Shown one piece after another: positions 60,832 to 64,000 of a stretch of 64,000 nt of DNA. The stretch covers positions 41,506-105,505 of the forward strand of contig JAZSDX010000009.1 of the NCBI GenBank assembly GCA_045531405.1. The letters are read 5' to 3'. The position numbers and the translations under genes are program-made. How positions within the stretch are numbered: the stretch's first letter is position 1; each line of letters begins with the position of its first letter. Below the pieces are notes generated by a model, which made no database searches, was not told the origin of the DNA, and saw nothing but the letters and a program-made list of their open reading frames with translations. This stretch comes from RGIG4079 sp045531405 (GTDB lineage: Bacteria > Bacteroidota > Bacteroidia > Bacteroidales > Muribaculaceae).

Positions 60832-61398
60832 TTAAGCCTTGATACGTTCAACATAAGATCCGTCTCGAGTGTCAATTTTAACTTTGTCACCGATGTTGCA
60901 GAATAAAGGAACGCGAACTTCTGCACCGGTTTCAAGAGTTGCCGGTTTCAATGTATTAGTCGCTGTGTCACCTTTGATTCCAGGTTCGGTGTAAGTGATT
61001 TCAAGAATAACGCTAATTGGCATTTCGCAAGTTAGAATAGTTTCTGAAGCTGCATGTACCATAGCTTCACAAATATCACCTTCTTTAAGGAATTGAACAC
61101 CTTCTATGCTTTCACCAGGGAGGGCAACTTGTTCAAATGTTTCAGTGTGCATAAAATTATATCCCATATCATCTTTATATAAATATTGATATGGGCGACG
61201 TTCGATGCGAACTTCTTCAACCTTTACACCTGAATTCCATGTTTTGTCAAGTACGCGACCTGTTTTTACATTTTTCAATTTTGTGCGAACGAAAGCAGGA
61301 CCTTTACCTGGTTTTACATGAAGGAATTCAACAATAAAGAAATAGTTGCCATCAATATCAAGGCACATGCCATTTTTAAAATCTGCAGTAGTAGCCAT
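60832..61398 (-). CDS. efp: Elongation factor P
   Basis: The protein has 188 residues. Three beta-barrel domains are typical: the KOW-like first domain with FLHVKPGKGPAFVRTKLKN, where PGKGPAF is the loop with the modifiable Lys, then FMHTETFEQVALPGE and the C-terminal PLFCNIGDKVKIDTRDGSYVERIKA. It relieves ribosome stalling at polyproline. The modification enzyme is not in the window. Confidence 0.97.
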   Translation of the reverse strand: MATTADFKNGMCLDIDGNYFFIVEFLHVKPGKGPAFVRTKLKNVKTGRVLDKTWNSGVKVEEVRIERRPYQYLYKDDMGYNFMHTETFEQVALPGESIEGVQFLKEGDICEAMVHAASETILTCEMPISVILEITYTEPGIKGDTATNTLKPATLETGAEVRVPLFCNIGDKVKIDTRDGSYVERIKA

Positions 61399-61452
61399 AA
61401 AATTTTATTTTAATAGTTAATTGTTTCGATGTAGTAATGGAAAATTAGACTA

Positions 61453-61460
61453 CAAAGATA
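61453..61460 (-). promoter_or_regulatory. Predicted efp -7 box
   Basis: TATCTTTG on the minus strand lies 54 nt before the efp ATG. No well-placed -33 box is visible. On the other strand, TAAATTTG at 61555-61562 may serve hppA. Confidence 0.45.
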
Positions 61461-61597
61461 CTAAAAAATAAGGCAAGATATTAAATTTTAGGGGTATAAA
61501 ATATCAAAAGTGTTGATTTTTTATAAATATGATTCAGGTAGCTGAAATATTTACTAAATTTGTATTCAATTTTAATAAACTTAAATCGTACTAACAA

Positions 61598-63793
61598 ATG
61601 AACATTTATCTATTTTTATTAGCGCCAATTGCATCTGTTGTCGCATTATTATTTGCTTGGTATTTTTATCGACAAATGAAAAAACAAAGTGAAGGAACTA
61701 CTACTATGGCAAAAATTGCATTACATGTTCGTCAAGGTGCAATGTCTTACTTGAAACAGCAATATAAGGTTGTTGGAATAGTATTTTTTGTGTTAGTTAT
61801 TTTATTTTCTGTAATGGCTTATTGTTTTGAAGTGCAAAACAAATGGGTGCCAATTGCATTTTTGACGGGAGGTTTATTCTCTGGATTGTCAGGATTTTTA
61901 GGAATGAAGACAGCAACATATGCTTCTGCTCGAACTGCAAATGCCGCACGGGAATCATTAAATAGTGGGCTAAAAGTTGCATTTAGAAGTGGAGCAGTAA
62001 TGGGACTTGTTGTTGTTGGCTTAGGTTTGTTAGATATTTCATTTTGGTATATGCTATTAAATTGGCTAATTCCAGAAGATGGTACGGCAAAATTGTGTAT
62101 GATAACTACAACAATGTTAACATTTGGCATGGGAGCCAGTACACAAGCTTTATTTGCGAGAGTAGGAGGGGGAATATATACAAAAGCTGCGGATGTTGGT
62201 GCAGATTTAGTTGGAAAGGTTGAAGCCGGTATTCCCGAAGATGACCCACGAAATCCAGCAACAATAGCTGATAATGTAGGAGATAATGTAGGAGATGTCG
62301 CCGGAATGGGAGCTGATTTATATGAGTCATATTGTGGTTCTATTTTAGCAACGTCAGCGTTAGGGGCTGCCGCGTTTTTAACATCAGGAGATGTAGATAT
62401 GCAATATAAAGCGGTAATTGCACCGATGTTGGTTGCAGCAGCAGGTATATTTTTGTCGATAATAGGAATTTTTGCAGTTAAAACCAAGGAAGACGCAAAA
62501 ATGAAAGATTTGCTTGGTTCGTTGTCTTTAGGGACAAATTTAAGTTCGGCATTAATTGTAGTTGCAACTTTTGTTATATTATGGGCATTAGGCCTGCAAA
62601 ATTGGTGGCAGATTTCGTGTGCCGTTGTAATAGGATTAGTTGTCGGGATTATAATTGGACAATCGACCGAATACTATACATCTCAGTCTTATAAACCAAC
62701 ACAGAAATTATCTGAAAGTGGAAAGACAGGACCTGCTACAGTTATTATTTCAGGCGTTGGTTTAGGGATGGTTTCCACTGCAGTGCCAGTAATTGCAGTT
62801 GTTGCGGGTATAATATTGTCATATTGGTTTGCTTCTGATTTTGATTTTTCAAACGTTGGTATGGGATTATATGGAATTGGCATTGCAGCAGTAGGAATGT
62901 TGTCAACATTGGGAATTACGTTAGCAACTGATGCTTATGGACCAATTGCTGATAATGCCGGAGGAAATGCTGAAATGAGTGGATTAGGAGAAGAAGTGAG
63001 AAAGCGTACTGATGCTTTAGACTCATTGGGGAATACAACAGCAGCAACAGGAAAAGGCTTTGCTATAGGGTCGGCTGCGCTTACTGGCTTAGCTTTATTG
63101 GCATCTTACATAGAAGAGATAAGGATTGGGTTAGAACGCTTAGGAACAACAACATTAGAGTTGCCTGGTGGAGTTATAAAATCCATTAATGAAGCATCTT
63201 TTACAGATTTTATGACATATTTTGATGTTACATTAATGAATCCAAAGGTTTTGTCAGGAATGTTTGTAGGTAGCATGATGGCGTTTCTGTTCTGTGGATT
63301 GACAATGAACGCAGTTGGTAGAGCTGCGCAAAGTATGGTTGAAGAAGTTCGTCGTCAATTTCGCGAGATTAAAGGAATTTTGACAGGAGAGGGTGAGCCA
63401 GATTATGCCCGTTGCGTGCAAATATCAACAAGAGGAGCGCAAAGAGAAATGATTATTCCGTCAATTTTGGCTATTGTAGTTCCAGTAATTACAGGTTTGA
63501 TATTTGGAGTAACAGGAGTTATTGGATTGTTAGTAGGTGGATTATCTGCCGGTTTTGTTTTGGCTATCTTTATGGCAAATGCTGGAGGAGCTTGGGATAA
63601 TGCAAAAAAATATGTTGAAGAAGGTAACTTTGGGGGGAAAGGTAGTGAGGTACATAAAGCAACAGTTGTGGGAGACACAGTTGGGGATCCATTCAAAGAT
63701 ACATCTGGTCCAAGTTTGAATATATTAATAAAGCTTATGTCAATGGTTGCAATTGTAATGGCAGGATTGACTGTTTCGTGGAGTTTATTCTGA
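61598..63793 (+). CDS. hppA: K+-dependent membrane-bound pyrophosphatase
   Basis: The protein has 731 residues and about 16 hydrophobic helices. PPi-binding motifs are present: DVGADLVGKVEAGIPEDDPRNPATIADNVGDNVGD (about 203-237), DAYGPIADNAGGNAEM and the C-terminal GDTVGDPFKDTSGPSLNIL. The segment LGNTTAATGKGFAIGS has Ala in the position where K+-independent enzymes have Lys, so it is of the K+-dependent class. It couples PPi hydrolysis to export of H+ or Na+; which ion is not decided by eye. Confidence 0.95.
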   Translation: MNIYLFLLAPIASVVALLFAWYFYRQMKKQSEGTTTMAKIALHVRQGAMSYLKQQYKVVGIVFFVLVILFSVMAYCFEVQNKWVPIAFLTGGLFSGLSGFLGMKTATYASARTANAARESLNSGLKVAFRSGAVMGLVVVGLGLLDISFWYMLLNWLIPEDGTAKLCMITTTMLTFGMGASTQALFARVGGGIYTKAADVGADLVGKVEAGIPEDDPRNPATIADNVGDNVGDVAGMGADLYESYCGSILATSALGAAAFLTSGDVDMQYKAVIAPMLVAAAGIFLSIIGIFAVKTKEDAKMKDLLGSLSLGTNLSSALIVVATFVILWALGLQNWWQISCAVVIGLVVGIIIGQSTEYYTSQSYKPTQKLSESGKTGPATVIISGVGLGMVSTAVPVIAVVAGIILSYWFASDFDFSNVGMGLYGIGIAAVGMLSTLGITLATDAYGPIADNAGGNAEMSGLGEEVRKRTDALDSLGNTTAATGKGFAIGSAALTGLALLASYIEEIRIGLERLGTTTLELPGGVIKSINEASFTDFMTYFDVTLMNPKVLSGMFVGSMMAFLFCGLTMNAVGRAAQSMVEEVRRQFREIKGILTGEGEPDYARCVQISTRGAQREMIIPSILAIVVPVITGLIFGVTGVIGLLVGGLSAGFVLAIFMANAGGAWDNAKKYVEEGNFGGKGSEVHKATVVGDTVGDPFKDTSGPSLNILIKLMSMVAIVMAGLTVSWSLF

Positions 63794-63817
63794 AATTTTT
63801 CATTCGCGTAAAATTAA

Positions 63818-63846
63818 GGTCATACATTTAGATTGTATGGCCTTTT
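63818..63846 (+). terminator. Terminator of hppA
   Basis: GGTCATACA (63818-63826) pairs with TGTATGGCC (63834-63842), with a single wobble, and is followed by a T-run. Confidence 0.8.
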
Positions 63847-63859
63847 TTATTGAGAGATA

Positions 63860-64000
63860 TGTCTAGTCCTGACATAGCGTTACAGTAAAAAGTAACAAAA
63901 AATGGAAGAGACTAAACACAAGTATGTTAAGCGAACACAACGAGATTATTCAATGCCTTTTAAGTTGGCAGTAGTACAAGAAGTAGAGCGCACCGGAATT
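63860..64000 (+). mobile_element. Left end of an IS3-like insertion sequence (runs out of the window)
   Basis: A likely terminal repeat starts TGTCTAGTCCTGACA at 63860, followed after about 40 nt by a transposase start. The right end is outside the window, so target duplication and completeness cannot be judged. Confidence 0.6.
63902..64000 (+). CDS. IS3-family transposase OrfA, N-terminal fragment
   Basis: Thirty-three codons are present before the window ends. They open MEETKHKYVKRTQRDY and continue into the predicted first helix of the helix-turn-helix (MPFKLAVVQEVERTG). This resembles the start of OrfA in IS3-group elements of Bacteroides. It is incomplete only because of the window edge. 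Confidence 0.7.
   Translation, partial: MEETKHKYVKRTQRDYSMPFKLAVVQEVERTGI

Overview
The window is an AT-rich chromosomal segment of a member of the Bacteroidales. Three things support this. Many genes are preceded by the Bacteroidetes promoter pair (-7 TAnnTTTG with a TTG/TTTG -33 box about 20 nt upstream) and lack Shine-Dalgarno sequences. The primary sigma factor is a short RpoD of 286 residues. The gene families are typical of gut Bacteroidales: a BspA-like leucine-rich-repeat surface protein with a type IX-like C-terminus, a PPi-dependent phosphofructokinase, a membrane pyrophosphatase, DUF4293, an NfeD/ClpP-class protein and a Bacteroides-type tyrosine recombinase. Genus and family cannot be fixed from the sequence alone; Muribaculaceae or a relative is a guess.

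Layout. 1-9.5 kb: the tail of a DUF486 protein, gdhA, a leftward fur-purA-DUF1015 group, tRNA-Ser(GGA), a choloylglycine-hydrolase-family enzyme, then an uncharacterised membrane protein, a TPR protein and a DUF4293 protein. 9.5-14.5 kb: leftward uvrA, then a rightward run of two YtxH proteins, a holin-like membrane protein, a small unknown and prmA. 14.6-21 kb: a complete leuA-leuC-leuD-(citramalate synthase-like)-leuB operon. Its leader holds a promoter, a 31-codon ORF very rich in Ile/Leu/Val codons and an intrinsic terminator just before leuA. 21-34.4 kb: leftward rpoD, an ABC-2 exporter and htrA; rightward nlpC/P60; leftward pfp and a six-gene run TIGR02757-thiE-flippase-nfeD-kdsB-M16 peptidase.

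34.6-38.7 kb is the accessory island. It contains tRNA-His, a possible gene remnant, a 145-bp segment bounded by two 18-bp inverted repeats, the BspA-like surface protein and a solitary tyrosine recombinase. The arrangement resembles a phase-variable invertible promoter next to its recombinase. 38.7-56.5 kb: housekeeping genes. The leftward run is panC-panD-ffh-folD-capA. Rightward are recR-GNAT-eptA and two iron-sulfur redox genes. Leftward are dedA-rpe-ftsK-lolA-trxB and a uracil-DNA-glycosylase-family gene. 56.7-64 kb: a Wza/Wzc-type polysaccharide export pair (with a G8 tract inside wza), an aquaporin, efp, the membrane pyrophosphatase hppA and the left end of an IS3-like element.

The features I would follow up first are the leu-operon leader (candidate ribosome-mediated attenuator), the inverted-repeat segment with its neighbouring recombinase (candidate invertible promoter for BspA), and the G8 tract in wza (candidate slippage switch). 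All three are inferences from sequence pattern. Each has a simple check.
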